Shown here: positions 23,938-32,485 of the stretch, one piece after another
Numbering within the stretch: the stretch's first letter is position 1
Layout: the number at the start of each line of letters is the position of its first letter
Origin: Rahnella laticis
GTDB taxonomy: Bacteria > Pseudomonadota > Gammaproteobacteria > Enterobacterales > Enterobacteriaceae
Reading direction: 5' to 3'
DNA: 64,000 nucleotides
NCBI RefSeq assembly: GCF_015644585.1
Contig: NZ_JADOBI010000005.1
Coordinates: 404,687-468,686 of the forward strand
Translations under genes and position numbers: made by a program
Notes under the pieces: model-generated
Told to the model about the DNA's origin: nothing
Seen by the model: only the letters and a program-made list of their open reading frames with translations
Database searches by the model: none

Positions 23938-24992
23938 TGAGTGTAAGAAAGCTGTCTACAGGCAAATGGTTATGCGAGTGCTACCCGAACGGGCGCGAAG
24001 GTAAGCGGTGCCGCAGGCAGTTTGATTCCAAGGGTGAGGCCTTAGCCTTTGAGACTTACACCATGGATCAGGCAAAGAACAAACCCTGGCTTGGTGAGAA
24101 GGAAGACCGGCGGAAGCTGAGCGAACTGGTCGAACTCTGGTACAGCCTGCACGGCTGTTCTCTGAATGATAAAAAGGGACGACTGGGCAAACTAAGGATT
24201 ATCAGCGCGGGTATGGGTGACCCGATAGCCAGCATGATCACACCGAAGGACTGGGCGCATTATCGTGATCAGCGCCTGCGCGGTGAAATCGATAACGGCT
24301 ACAGTACCAGTCTGGCTACCAGGAAGGTTTCAACCGGTACGGTGAACTGCGAGCACGCTTTCTTACGGGCGGTGTTCAATGAGCTGAAACGCCTGGGGGA
24401 ATGGTCGTTGCCTAACCCGCTGGAGAATATCCGCGAGTTCGACCAGCCGGAACGTGAAATGGCATGGCTGACTCAGGAACAAATTTTGCAGCTCATGGCA
24501 GCTTGTGAGCAGCATGGAAATGACGAATTAACGCTTATCGTTAAAGTCTGCCTTTCAACCGGCGCACGCTGGAACGAGGCGGCAAAAATCAAAAGCTCGC
24601 AGATTTCTCCCTATAAACTCACCTTCATCAATACCAAAGGTAAAAAGAACCGTACCGTTCCCCTCACCCGCCCTATCTACGACGAATTGATCGCCCGTAA
24701 AGGCACGCCCTTCTCACCCTGCTATAAGCAGTTTTATCGGGTGATCAGGCTGGCCGGCATCGAGCTGCCTGAAGGTCAGATGACGCACGTTCTGCGGCAC
24801 ACGTTCGCCAGTCATTTCATGATGGCGGGTGGCAACATTATCGTGTTGCAGCGCATCCTCGGGCACTCAGATATCCGGGTCACTATGCGATACGCGCACT
24901 TTGCTCCGGATCACCTGGAAGACGCTATCCACCTGAATCCGTTGGCTCAAATCAGTGGCGATAAAATGGCGATGGAGAATCCAAATGAGTAA
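23937..24992 (+). CDS. int: Prophage tyrosine integrase
   Basis: A 351-residue tyrosine recombinase that inserts and excises the prophage. All catalytic residues are present: R211 (STGARWNEA), H284-x-x-R287 (THVLRHTF), H310 (LGHSDI) and Y319 (MRYAHF). The N-terminal 60 residues resemble the arm-binding domain of P2-type integrases (VRKLSTGKWLCECYPNGR). ATG 23937 is used, with GGAG six bases upstream. The gene runs toward the attachment site in sdsR. In P2 and 186 int lies on the other side of attP, next to the repressor, whereas here it follows ogr on the same strand. Confidence 0.95.
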   Translation: MSVRKLSTGKWLCECYPNGREGKRCRRQFDSKGEALAFETYTMDQAKNKPWLGEKEDRRKLSELVELWYSLHGCSLNDKKGRLGKLRIISAGMGDPIASMITPKDWAHYRDQRLRGEIDNGYSTSLATRKVSTGTVNCEHAFLRAVFNELKRLGEWSLPNPLENIREFDQPEREMAWLTQEQILQLMAACEQHGNDELTLIVKVCLSTGARWNEAAKIKSSQISPYKLTFINTKGKKNRTVPLTRPIYDELIARKGTPFSPCYKQFYRVIRLAGIELPEGQMTHVLRHTFASHFMMAGGNIIVLQRILGHSDIRVTMRYAHFAPDHLEDAIHLNPLAQISGDKMAMENPNE

Positions 24993-25016
24993 CATTGAGG
25001 GTAAGTAAAAATAGCC

Positions 25017-25049
25017 TAAGTGATTGTTTTTACTATAAGTGATTGTTTT
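25017..25049. repeat. 14-base direct repeats between int and attR
   Basis: TAAGTGATTGTTTT occurs at 25017-25030 and again at 25036-25049, with starts 19 bases apart (about two helical turns). They lie just inside the prophage end, where arm-type binding sites for the integrase or Cox would be expected. Whether Int binds them is inference. Confidence 0.6.
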
Positions 25050-25060
25050 GAAAAACAGGC

Positions 25061-25095
25061 AAAAAAAAGACCGAATACGATTCCTATATTCGGTC
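25061..25095. other. Probable attR (prophage/chromosome junction) in the sdsR terminator
   Basis: The prophage side ends after int, and an intact-looking SdsR sequence starts with its terminator hairpin (25069-25095) and A-run (25061-25068 on this strand). Phages that use sRNA or tRNA genes rebuild the 3' end of the gene. The core is therefore expected within this stretch and should be repeated at the unseen left end. The exact crossover cannot be placed from one junction. Confidence 0.6.
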
Positions 25096-25165
25096 TAGGG
25101 AAATGGCTCTTGGGAGAGAGCCGTGCGCTAAAAGTTGGCATTAATGCAGGCGGTTAAGCCGTACA
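25061..25165 (-). ncRNA. sdsR: SdsR (RyeB) small RNA
   Basis: Read on the minus strand, TGCATTAATGCCAACTTTTA, then GCGCACGGCTCTCTCCCAAG and AGCCATTTCCC followed by a GACCGAATA...TATTCGGTC hairpin and T8, matches the SdsR sequence of E. coli and Salmonella as I recall it. The order next to yebY is also the same. SdsR is a sigma-S-dependent, Hfq-binding RNA made in stationary phase that represses ompD, mutS and other mRNAs. Upstream on the minus strand, CTACTCTTTAAG resembles a sigma-S -10 element, putting the 5' end near 25165. The antisense partner RyeA would start beyond the 3' end, where prophage DNA now lies. Confidence 0.92.
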
Positions 25166-25306
25166 ACTTAAAGAGTAGCCGAGGCCTGACTATTTTCCAC
25201 CCAGCTTGAAACATAGTGATAATAACAATGATGTATTATTCTCATTGTGTGACAACATACGCAAAACATGGGATTAACATCAGGCGGTTACCGGCTGCAC
25301 GGCGAT

Positions 25307-25642
25307 TCAGCAAAGTGTCTCGGCTTTGGCGATAAACGGCGCGAGGCTCATTTTTTGCCCCGGATTAGCCGGGTCGTCTAGCCAGATTTTCTCCAATGGC
25401 ACGGCCTGAACCTGGCGGTTTTTAACCTGCTCTTTGGCGACGTCGTTCAGAGGATATTGCGCCAGTGTGCTGTCGTTAATGACATACAGCGCGTTACCGG
25501 GACGGCATTGCAGCATGACTTCTTCACGCGTAAAAGCCCAGGCTTTGCCATATTGCAGGCGGCTGATCGTTTCGACCTGCGGCGCCGCAAAACTGCTGGC
25601 AGATAAGGTTAGCAACACACAGGCGAGCAGTGTTTTCCTCAT
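25307..25642 (-). CDS. yebY: YebY, DUF2511 periplasmic protein
   Basis: A 111-residue protein with a Sec signal peptide ([20 protein letters not shown]) and a mature part [20 protein letters not shown], then a second Cys at the C-terminus (AETLC), which suggests a disulfide. It is the last gene of the leftward yobA-yebZ-yebY group, 37 bases after yebZ. YebY has been implicated in copper handling together with its neighbours; its biochemical role is not established. Confidence 0.92.
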   Translation of the reverse strand: MRKTLLACVLLTLSASSFAAPQVETISRLQYGKAWAFTREEVMLQCRPGNALYVINDSTLAQYPLNDVAKEQVKNRQVQAVPLEKIWLDDPANPGQKMSLAPFIAKAETLC

Positions 25643-25679
25643 GATTTTTCCTCAGTAAATAGTAAATTCTTCATGCTTT

Positions 25680-26564
25680 TCAGCCCGGCGCAAGGGTTGC
25701 AAACCAGCTCACCGCCAGTAAAACCCATAACGCCAGTCCCCATTCGAGCCACGTCATCATGATGAAACGGCGCTGGGCCAGCTCCGGCTGTTTACCCATT
25801 AACGGCACCAGCCGGTAACGGTTGAAAATGGCGACGCCGCACATGATCCCGACCAGCGCCACTTTGATGACGAGAAGACGCTGATAAAGCGAGGTCATAT
25901 CGACCGGCCAGCGCTGCAAAATAATCGCGGTATTCAGAATGCCGGTCAGGATAACCAGCGCGACGGCGGCGTGGCCCCAGACCGAAAACCGGATAAGCGT
26001 GGCAATCGCATAAGGGCGCGTCGCAGGTTGTCGCGTATATAACATGCAGGTCAGCAGCGGGTATAAGCATCCGAACCAGTAAGCCGCGCTGAGCAGATGC
26101 ACGACATGATTAGTCCGGTGTAACAGCCCCAGCGCGCCGTCATGCATCGCCGCATGGCCGATCAGCGCCTGACTCATCAGTAAACCGAGGGCGCACAAAA
26201 AGATGATCACGTTGCGTCCCGGCAACCAGTCCATCAGCATGACCAGCAATAATGCTGCCGTCAGTAACAGATGCCAGCGCCAGACGTCACCAAACGACGT
26301 CGTGAGCACCAGCAGCCAGACGTTCAGGTTCAGCCCGTCACCCCAGCCATTCCCCATAAGCGCGGCCTGAATTGCGAGCATTCCCACAGACGTCACCGCC
26401 GCCAGAATGCCAGACCACATCATCACAGACTGATTTTTACGCAGCAATACGGCAGAAAAGCCCTGGGGTGCCAGTAAGGAGCAAAAGACGCTCAACCCAA
26501 AAATTTGCATCAGTGAAGCAAAGTGGACAAACCGGCACAGGACAAACATGGCAGTCAGGCTCAT
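25680..26564 (-). CDS. yebZ: YebZ, CopD-family copper-resistance membrane protein
   Basis: A 294-residue inner-membrane protein with about eight hydrophobic helices. Histidines and methionines sit at membrane edges (LCRFVHFASLMQIFG at the start, IGHAAMHDGALGLLHRTNHV in the middle). The pattern fits CopD/PcoD, proposed to carry copper across the inner membrane, taking it from the periplasmic CopC-type protein. It starts three bases after the yobA stop, so the two are made together. Confidence 0.93.
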   Translation of the reverse strand: MSLTAMFVLCRFVHFASLMQIFGLSVFCSLLAPQGFSAVLLRKNQSVMMWSGILAAVTSVGMLAIQAALMGNGWGDGLNLNVWLLVLTTSFGDVWRWHLLLTAALLLVMLMDWLPGRNVIIFLCALGLLMSQALIGHAAMHDGALGLLHRTNHVVHLLSAAYWFGCLYPLLTCMLYTRQPATRPYAIATLIRFSVWGHAAVALVILTGILNTAIILQRWPVDMTSLYQRLLVIKVALVGIMCGVAIFNRYRLVPLMGKQPELAQRRFIMMTWLEWGLALWVLLAVSWFATLAPG

Positions 26565-26567
26565 CGT

Positions 26568-26951
26568 TTATTTAACGGTGAAACTGTACTGACCGTGTGT
26601 TTTATGACCATCAACGGAGACAACGCTCCACGTTACCAGGTATTTACCCGGCTTCAGCGTTTCCGGAAGCGGGAGAACCGCCTGAGTTTTGTCATTCGCG
26701 GCAAGCGTCATAGCGCCAGCTTTAACGGTATTTTTATCTGCGTCGGTTAGCGTAATTTTGCTGAAATTAGGTTCGATGCCTTCGCTAAAGCCCAGTGACA
26801 ATTCGGACGGGCTGACGGTGACAACGGTGTCGGCGGCGGGCGTTTCTGTTTTCAGGTGTGCGTGGGCAGAAGCCTGCTGTGAGATAAATCCGCCCAGCAA
26901 AACAGCTGAGACTGCCAGTGCACGGCAAAGAGAAGTGGTTTTTTTGAACAC
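26568..26951 (-). CDS. yobA: YobA, CopC-family periplasmic copper-binding protein
   Basis: A 127-residue protein with a signal peptide ending QQASA, leaving a mature N-terminus HAHLKTETP. That histidine is the copper ligand of CopC proteins, and HKTHGQYSF supplies another near the C-terminus. The fold is a small beta-sandwich. It is first in the yobA-yebZ-yebY group and likely delivers copper to YebZ. The Met-rich loop of plasmid CopC is absent, as in other chromosomal YobA proteins. Confidence 0.93.
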   Translation of the reverse strand: MFKKTTSLCRALAVSAVLLGGFISQQASAHAHLKTETPAADTVVTVSPSELSLGFSEGIEPNFSKITLTDADKNTVKAGAMTLAANDKTQAVLPLPETLKPGKYLVTWSVVSVDGHKTHGQYSFTVK

Positions 26952-27037
26952 GATAATTCCTTGGCTTGCTTAACGATGAATTTATAACGCCGTCACTTTA
27001 TCGCAAACCGCTCCAAAACGTTTGTCAAAAAAACATA

Positions 27038-27071
27038 AAAAAACGCAGAGGCCTGAGCACTCTGCGTTTTT
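27038..27071 (-). terminator. Terminator after ftnA
   Basis: AAACGCAGAG and CTCTGCGTTT form a strong stem with a 9-base loop, with A-runs and T-runs on both sides. It lies 20 bases after the ftnA stop and also faces the yobA promoter region, so it may insulate both. Confidence 0.85.
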
Positions 27072-27093
27072 ATGAACCACATCGACAGGAAAA

Positions 27094-27600
27094 TTAGCCT
27101 GCCGGAGCCTGTGCCACCATGTTCTTCAGGTCTTTATCCACGAAGAACAGGCCGTTACCGGTGTTGCTGACCAGAGCCAGTTTATCGAGAACGGATTTGA
27201 ACAACGTTTCTTCTTCATGCTGTTCAGCAACGTACCATTGCAGGAAGTTGAAAGAAGAATAGTCTTTCAGCGTCATGGACAAATCGGCCAGTTCGTTGAT
27301 TTTCTGGGTGATCAGTTGCTCATGCTCATAGGTTTGTTTGAACAAATCAGTCAGAGATTCAAACGCCACCGGCGGAGCAGCAATCGCGCCCAGCAGAGGT
27401 AATGCGCCGGTATCGCTGACGTATTTGAACAGGCGATGCATGTGATCCATTTCTTCCATGGAGTGCTGTTTCAGGAACGCCGCTGCGCCTTCGTAGCCTT
27501 TATCGCTGCACCATGCACTCATCTGCAAATATAAATTGGCAGAGTAAAACTCGAGGTTCAGCTGTTCGTTCAGCTGGTCGATCATTTCTTTTTTAAGCAT
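27094..27600 (-). CDS. ftnA: Non-haem ferritin FtnA
   Basis: A 168-residue iron-storage ferritin (E. coli FtnA, 165) that forms a 24-subunit shell and oxidises Fe(II) for storage. Ferroxidase ligands are visible: E17 (NLEFYSA), E50 and H53 (MEEMDHM), the glutamate in [12 protein letters not shown] (about 94) and Q in AEQHEEE (about 129-130). The four-helix bundle plus short fifth helix is preserved, with a slightly longer C-terminus (AQAPAG). It is monocistronic with a strong terminator. A Fur-like palindrome lies about 170 bases upstream. Confidence 0.95.
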   Translation of the reverse strand: MLKKEMIDQLNEQLNLEFYSANLYLQMSAWCSDKGYEGAAAFLKQHSMEEMDHMHRLFKYVSDTGALPLLGAIAAPPVAFESLTDLFKQTYEHEQLITQKINELADLSMTLKDYSSFNFLQWYVAEQHEEETLFKSVLDKLALVSNTGNGLFFVDKDLKNMVAQAPAG

Positions 27601-27766
27601 AATGCGGCTCCATAAAATAAATTAAGGCAGATGAATGGGATTATTTACCCGCATTATGCCCGCATCAATACAAAATAAAAACACCCGATTCACATTATTA
27701 ATCATGCAGGCAACAATATAAATTAACTCATTGAATTTAATGAAATTTATTTTCATGAAAATATGT

Positions 27767-27785
27767 ATTAATGATAATCATTAAC
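27767..27785. promoter_or_regulatory. Fur box upstream of ftnA
   Basis: ATTAATGATAATCATTAAC matches the 19-base Fur consensus GATAATGATAATCATTATC at 16 positions. The inner 17 bases (27768-27784) are a perfect palindrome. In E. coli, Fur-iron activates ftnA from upstream sites by displacing H-NS; position and AT-richness here fit the same scheme. Confidence 0.8.
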
Positions 27786-27950
27786 ATAAAGAATGTTATT
27801 AAAAAGAATCATTCTTATTTAAATATCCTGCTTTAATCTTTTAGTTGAATATAATTATCACCTAGATTTCGGGAATAATTCTTATTTACTCATTAACACC
27901 AGGGAATCGCGCCAACAACACTGGGGGATAATAAAATTCTAAAGACAACA

Positions 27951-27979
27951 TTCACCCTGCGCAGGGTGTCGGGTACAAT
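27951..27979 (+). promoter_or_regulatory. holE promoter with an operator-like palindrome in the spacer
   Basis: TTCACC (27951-27956) and TACAAT (27974-27979) are 17 bases apart. CACCCTGCGCAGGGTG (27953-27968) is a perfect 16-base palindrome filling most of the spacer, so a repressor bound there would block polymerase. It ends about 30 bases before the holE start. Confidence 0.6.
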
Positions 27980-28008
27980 GCGGCGAAATGGTTTAGCAGG
28001 AAACAACA

Positions 28009-28239
28009 ATGAGCATTAATCTGGCCGAAATCAGCAAAGACGAGATGGATCGCATTAACGTCGATCTCGCCGCGTCAGCCGTCGCTTTTAAGGAACGTTA
28101 CAATATGCCCGTTGTAGCTGAGATGGCGGAACGAGATCAGCCGGCGCATTTGCGCACTTACTTCCGTGAACGGGTCATGTTTTATCGCGGGGAATCACAT
28201 AAATTCTCCCGTTTACCTTACGAACCGAAGCAAAAATAA
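28009..28239 (+). CDS. holE: DNA polymerase III theta subunit
   Basis: A 76-residue protein equal in length to E. coli HolE. Conserved segments are [20 protein letters not shown] and [13 protein letters not shown], then [13 protein letters not shown] and the C-terminal [10 protein letters not shown]. Theta binds the epsilon proofreading subunit in the polymerase core and stabilises it. ATG 28009 follows AGGAAACAACA. The position downstream of the copper genes matches E. coli. Confidence 0.95.
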   Translation: MSINLAEISKDEMDRINVDLAASAVAFKERYNMPVVAEMAERDQPAHLRTYFRERVMFYRGESHKFSRLPYEPKQK

Positions 28240-28276
28240 GCGACGGCTTTGCGGGTAAACGGGGGCACAGAAGCCG

Positions 28277-29494
<1,218 letters not shown>

Positions 29495-29510
29495 TTAAAG
29501 AGAGGCGATT

Positions 29511-29612
29511 ATGAGTAAAGGAATGGATAGCAAAAAAAATGCGAAGAAAAAGCCACTGAAGACCCCTGCTGAGAAGAAGGCTGAGAAAAAAGCCAAGAAA
29601 GCAGCTGCCTGA
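29511..29612 (+). CDS. Very small, highly basic Lys/Ala-rich protein
   Basis: A 33-codon open frame, MSKGMDSKKNAKKKPLKTPA then EKKAEKKAKKAAA, with 14 lysines. AGAGAGGCGATT before the ATG is a good ribosome site, and a strong terminator lies 20 bases after the stop, so this looks like a genuine transcription unit. No family is recognised. Lys/Ala composition suggests RNA, DNA or ribosome binding, but that is a guess. It is too short for ordinary gene calling. Confidence 0.65.
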   Translation: MSKGMDSKKNAKKKPLKTPAEKKAEKKAKKAAA

Positions 29613-29631
29613 TAAAGTTACTTCGTAGAAT

Positions 29632-29657
29632 AAACCCGCTGAATGCGGGTTTTTTTA
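29632..29657 (+). terminator. Terminator after the small basic protein gene
   Basis: AAACCCGC-tgaat-GCGGGTTT followed by a T-run is a textbook intrinsic terminator. Confidence 0.9.
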
Positions 29658-29660
29658 TTC

Positions 29661-29782
29661 CCCCGTCATACTTCAAGCCGCAGATGCGTTAGCTGCGCTC
29701 CCTCACCCGAATCACTGACCCACGTCAGCTCATCGGGATTCGCTCACTTGCCGCCTTCCTGCGACTTGAATTATTTCGGGGG
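29661..29782. repeat. 122-base palindromic intergenic element (MITE-like)
   Basis: The ends are imperfect inverted repeats: CCCCGTCATACTTCAAG-CCGCAG on the left against the complement of CTGCG-ACTTGAATTATTTCGGGG on the right (about 18 of 23 match). The interior is GC-rich and has no ORF. ATA-TTCAAG...CTTGAATTAT elements of this kind recur between genes in Yersinia, Serratia and relatives. It fits exactly between a terminator and the 3' end of ptrB, the usual place for such elements. Copy number must be checked in the genome. Confidence 0.65.
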
Positions 29783-29788
29783 AACCTG

Positions 29789-31828
29789 TTATTTCTTCGC
29801 TGCCAGCGACAGAACAAAGGCATATTCCAGCGCGATATCTTCGTAAGCCTTGAAGCGGCCAGATTTACCACCGTGGCCGGAATCCATATCCGTGTGCATC
29901 AGCAGCTGATTGTCGTCAGTTTTCACATCACGCAGTTTCGCCACCCACTTCGCCGGTTCCCAGTATTGCACCTGTGAATCATGCAAACCGGTAGTCACCA
30001 GCATGTGCGGATAAGCCTGCGCACGCACCTGATCATAAGGGCTGTATTGCAACATATAGTCGTAATACGCTTTGTCGTTAGGATTACCCCACTCGTCATA
30101 CTCGCCGGTCGTCAGCGGAATAGACTCATCGAGCATGGTGGTGACAACGTCGACAAAAGGAACCTGCGCAACGATGCCGTGGAACAAATCGGGAGCCTGA
30201 TTAATCACCGCGCCCATCAGCAAACCACCTGCGCTGCCGCCCATCGCGTAAACCTGCCCTGCGTCGCCGTAACCTTCAGCTACCAGTTCTTTTGTCACAT
30301 CGATGAAATCGTGGAACGTGTTGAGTTTGTTAAACAGTTTGCCGTCGTCATACCATTGTTGGCCCAGTTCTGCGCCGCCACGGATATGGGCCAGTGCGAA
30401 AACAAAGCCTCTGTCGAGAAGGCTCAGGCGGCTGCCGCTGAACGCCGGATCCATGCTGCTGCCGTATGAGCCGTAGCCGTAAACCAGTAACGGATTGGTG
30501 TTTGGCTTGAACAATTCACGGCGGTAAACCAGTGAAACCGGGACTTTCACGCCGTCGCGCGCTGTGACCCAGACGCGTTCGCTGCGGTAATTCGCCGCAT
30601 CAAAATCTTTCACTTCCTGCTGTTTGAGCAACGTACGGTCATGCGTGTCGAGATCCAGCTCAAAGAGCGAACTTGGCATAGTCATCGACGAGTAGCCGTA
30701 ACGCAGTAACGACGTATCCGGTTCCGGGTTGTACGCCAGCCAGGTGGTGTACGTCGGGTCATCAAATGCCAGTGATTTTTCCTCACCGCTGATCCAGTGG
30801 ATCTGGCGCAGCTGCGTCAGCCCCTGATGGCGTTCCTCCACCACCAGCCAGTCGCGGAATAAACTAAAACCTTCGAGCATTACTTCAATGCGTGGTGCAA
30901 TCAGCGTCTGCCACTGCGCTTCGGTGCCGTTTTCGCTTTTATACAGACCGAAGTTTTTACCGTCTTTGTTCGAACGGATATAGAAATTGCCCAGATAATG
31001 ATCGAGCGCGTACTCATGATCTTTACGGCGCGACAGGAACACTTTCGGCGTCGCCTGCGGATCATCGGCATCCAGTAGCAGGATCTCGGACGTCGTGGTG
31101 CTGTCCAGGTGGATCAGGATGTATTTTTCTGACGTGGTTTTATCCAGCCCGACGTAAAACGTGTCGTCTTTTTCTTCGTAAACCAGTTTGTCCGTCTTCG
31201 GATCCGTGCCAACTACGTGGCGATAAACCTGATACGGCAGTAACGTTTTCTTGTGCTTACGGACGTAATACAGCGTCTGAGAATCGTTTGCCCACTCGCT
31301 GCTGCCGGAAGTGTTTTTCAGCAGGTCGTCAGTCCAGGTTTCATCATCCAGCTTTTTAATGCGAATGTCGTACTGGCGGCGGGACAGGAAATCTTCGGCC
31401 ACGGCCATCAGTTTATTGTCCGGGCTGATGTCTAAACCGCCCAGCGTATAAAACTCGCCGTCGCTGGCGCGTTCATTTCCGTCGATCAGCGTCTGCCATT
31501 TTTCATGTTCGGCGGCAGGCTGACGCAAATAAATCGCGTATTCGTTGCCCGGCTCGTAACGGGTCTGATAACGGTAACCGTGTTTGACGTAAGGAACGGA
31601 GTGATCCTGCTGCGCAATACGCGCGACCATTTCCCCGTAAAGCGTTTCACGCAGCGCCTGATGGGGTTGCATCGCCTGATCGGTGTATTCGTTTTCTGCC
31701 GTCAGATACGCCAGAACCTGAGGATCGGCGCGGTCATCGTCACGCAGCCAGTAGTAATTATCGACACGGTCATCGCCGTGTACGCTCAGAGTTTGCGGGC
31801 GTTTTTCAGCCTTTGGAGGTGTCATCAT
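29789..31828 (-). CDS. ptrB: Oligopeptidase B (protease II)
   Basis: A 679-residue prolyl-oligopeptidase-family serine peptidase (E. coli PtrB, 686) that cuts oligopeptides after Arg or Lys in the cytoplasm. The N-terminus ([20 protein letters not shown]) begins the seven-bladed propeller (about 75-400). The catalytic domain has the nucleophile motif GGSAGG (Ser about 528) and the His in [12 protein letters not shown] (about 648). Acidic S1-pocket sequence and the [11 protein letters not shown] segment, which carries the Asp, are present. Adjacent ATG codons make the start 31828 or 31825. Confidence 0.95.
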   Translation of the reverse strand: MMTPPKAEKRPQTLSVHGDDRVDNYYWLRDDDRADPQVLAYLTAENEYTDQAMQPHQALRETLYGEMVARIAQQDHSVPYVKHGYRYQTRYEPGNEYAIYLRQPAAEHEKWQTLIDGNERASDGEFYTLGGLDISPDNKLMAVAEDFLSRRQYDIRIKKLDDETWTDDLLKNTSGSSEWANDSQTLYYVRKHKKTLLPYQVYRHVVGTDPKTDKLVYEEKDDTFYVGLDKTTSEKYILIHLDSTTTSEILLLDADDPQATPKVFLSRRKDHEYALDHYLGNFYIRSNKDGKNFGLYKSENGTEAQWQTLIAPRIEVMLEGFSLFRDWLVVEERHQGLTQLRQIHWISGEEKSLAFDDPTYTTWLAYNPEPDTSLLRYGYSSMTMPSSLFELDLDTHDRTLLKQQEVKDFDAANYRSERVWVTARDGVKVPVSLVYRRELFKPNTNPLLVYGYGSYGSSMDPAFSGSRLSLLDRGFVFALAHIRGGAELGQQWYDDGKLFNKLNTFHDFIDVTKELVAEGYGDAGQVYAMGGSAGGLLMGAVINQAPDLFHGIVAQVPFVDVVTTMLDESIPLTTGEYDEWGNPNDKAYYDYMLQYSPYDQVRAQAYPHMLVTTGLHDSQVQYWEPAKWVAKLRDVKTDDNQLLMHTDMDSGHGGKSGRFKAYEDIALEYAFVLSLAAKK

Positions 31829-31957
31829 CTCGGATCTCTTTGTCCTCTTTATGGTGTGACAAGAGTGACAGGTTTACACGGGGAAACCAAGAGACGGAAT
31901 GTGCGGGAATTAGCGGGAATGTGCGCCCGTCAGGGGTTGCGGGCGCAGGGGAAAAAC

Positions 31958-32323
31958 TCAGACCGGCGTGCTGTAACTGATTTCACCGAGCTGGCAGTTG
32001 AGCGTAACGTCGTAGGTTTTGTCGGCATGATCACCGCGGACTTTCAGCGGGATATCCCATTTCTTGTTATCACCGCTGATGCTGCCGGCATCAACCCACG
32101 CAACCGGCGTTGAGGTGCCGAGTGCTTTTTTATCCGCATCCCAGCGCGGAATACGGTTTTGCAGAAAATCGCGTTTCACCAGCGCCGCGAGTTCATCTTT
32201 CGTGGCATTCGCACAAGGTGTGACCGTCGCCGTTCTTACTTCAGGCTCATCGGCCTGAGCAGTCTGGATCAGACCGCTCATTCCTGCGACTGCCATTACC
32301 GCGCTCAAGATTATCTTTTTCAT
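31958..32323 (-). CDS. yebF: YebF, exported protein
   Basis: The 121-residue product starts at ATG 32323 (GGGAAG upstream) with the signal peptide KKIILSAVMAVAGMSGLIQT ending AQA. The mature part has KRDFLQNRIPRWDADKKALG, PVAWVDAGSIS and KVRGDHADKTYDVTLNCQLG, matching E. coli YebF, one of the few proteins K-12 releases into the medium and a colicin M immunity-type fold. Two cysteines (TPCANA, LNCQLG) fit its conserved disulfide. Frame upstream of 32323 is an unused extension. Confidence 0.9.
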   Translation of the reverse strand: MKKIILSAVMAVAGMSGLIQTAQADEPEVRTATVTPCANATKDELAALVKRDFLQNRIPRWDADKKALGTSTPVAWVDAGSISGDNKKWDIPLKVRGDHADKTYDVTLNCQLGEISYSTPV

Positions 32324-32485
32324 CGTTCGTCTTCCCAGTCTTTGTCTTTTATTACGCTGACCTTGCCGGAACAATAACCATACATACCGAAAGGTCATCA
32401 CTTGTGTCAGACAATATAATCATCAACAAGCCAATAACACAACATTAACAATCAGACGAACAATGTAAAACGCGACATCACTCTT

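Larger units (their letters stand above)
1..25095. mobile_element. P2-like prophage, right-hand part, inserted in the 3' end of sdsR
   Basis: The late genes of a P2-type phage are present in P2 order with near-P2 protein lengths, from Q and P (leftward) through O to D and ogr (rightward). An integrase gene comes next, then the SdsR sRNA gene, and after it the chromosomal order found in E. coli. The right boundary is therefore in or beside the sdsR terminator. The left boundary, the cos site, the repressor, cox and the replication gene are outside the window. Compared with P2 there is no lysA between K and lysB, H is shorter, G is replaced by a 63-residue ORF, and int lies on the ogr side. All visible structural genes are open, so the virion genes look intact. 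Inducibility cannot be judged without the left end. Confidence 0.93.
27601..28008. other. AT-rich divergent regulatory region between ftnA and holE
   Basis: About 400 bases without a gene. The left two thirds are strongly AT-rich, the kind of DNA bound by H-NS, and contain a near-consensus Fur box (27767-27785) plus a weaker GAATCATTC repeat near 27806. The right end has the holE promoter with a palindrome in its spacer. Confidence 0.6.
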
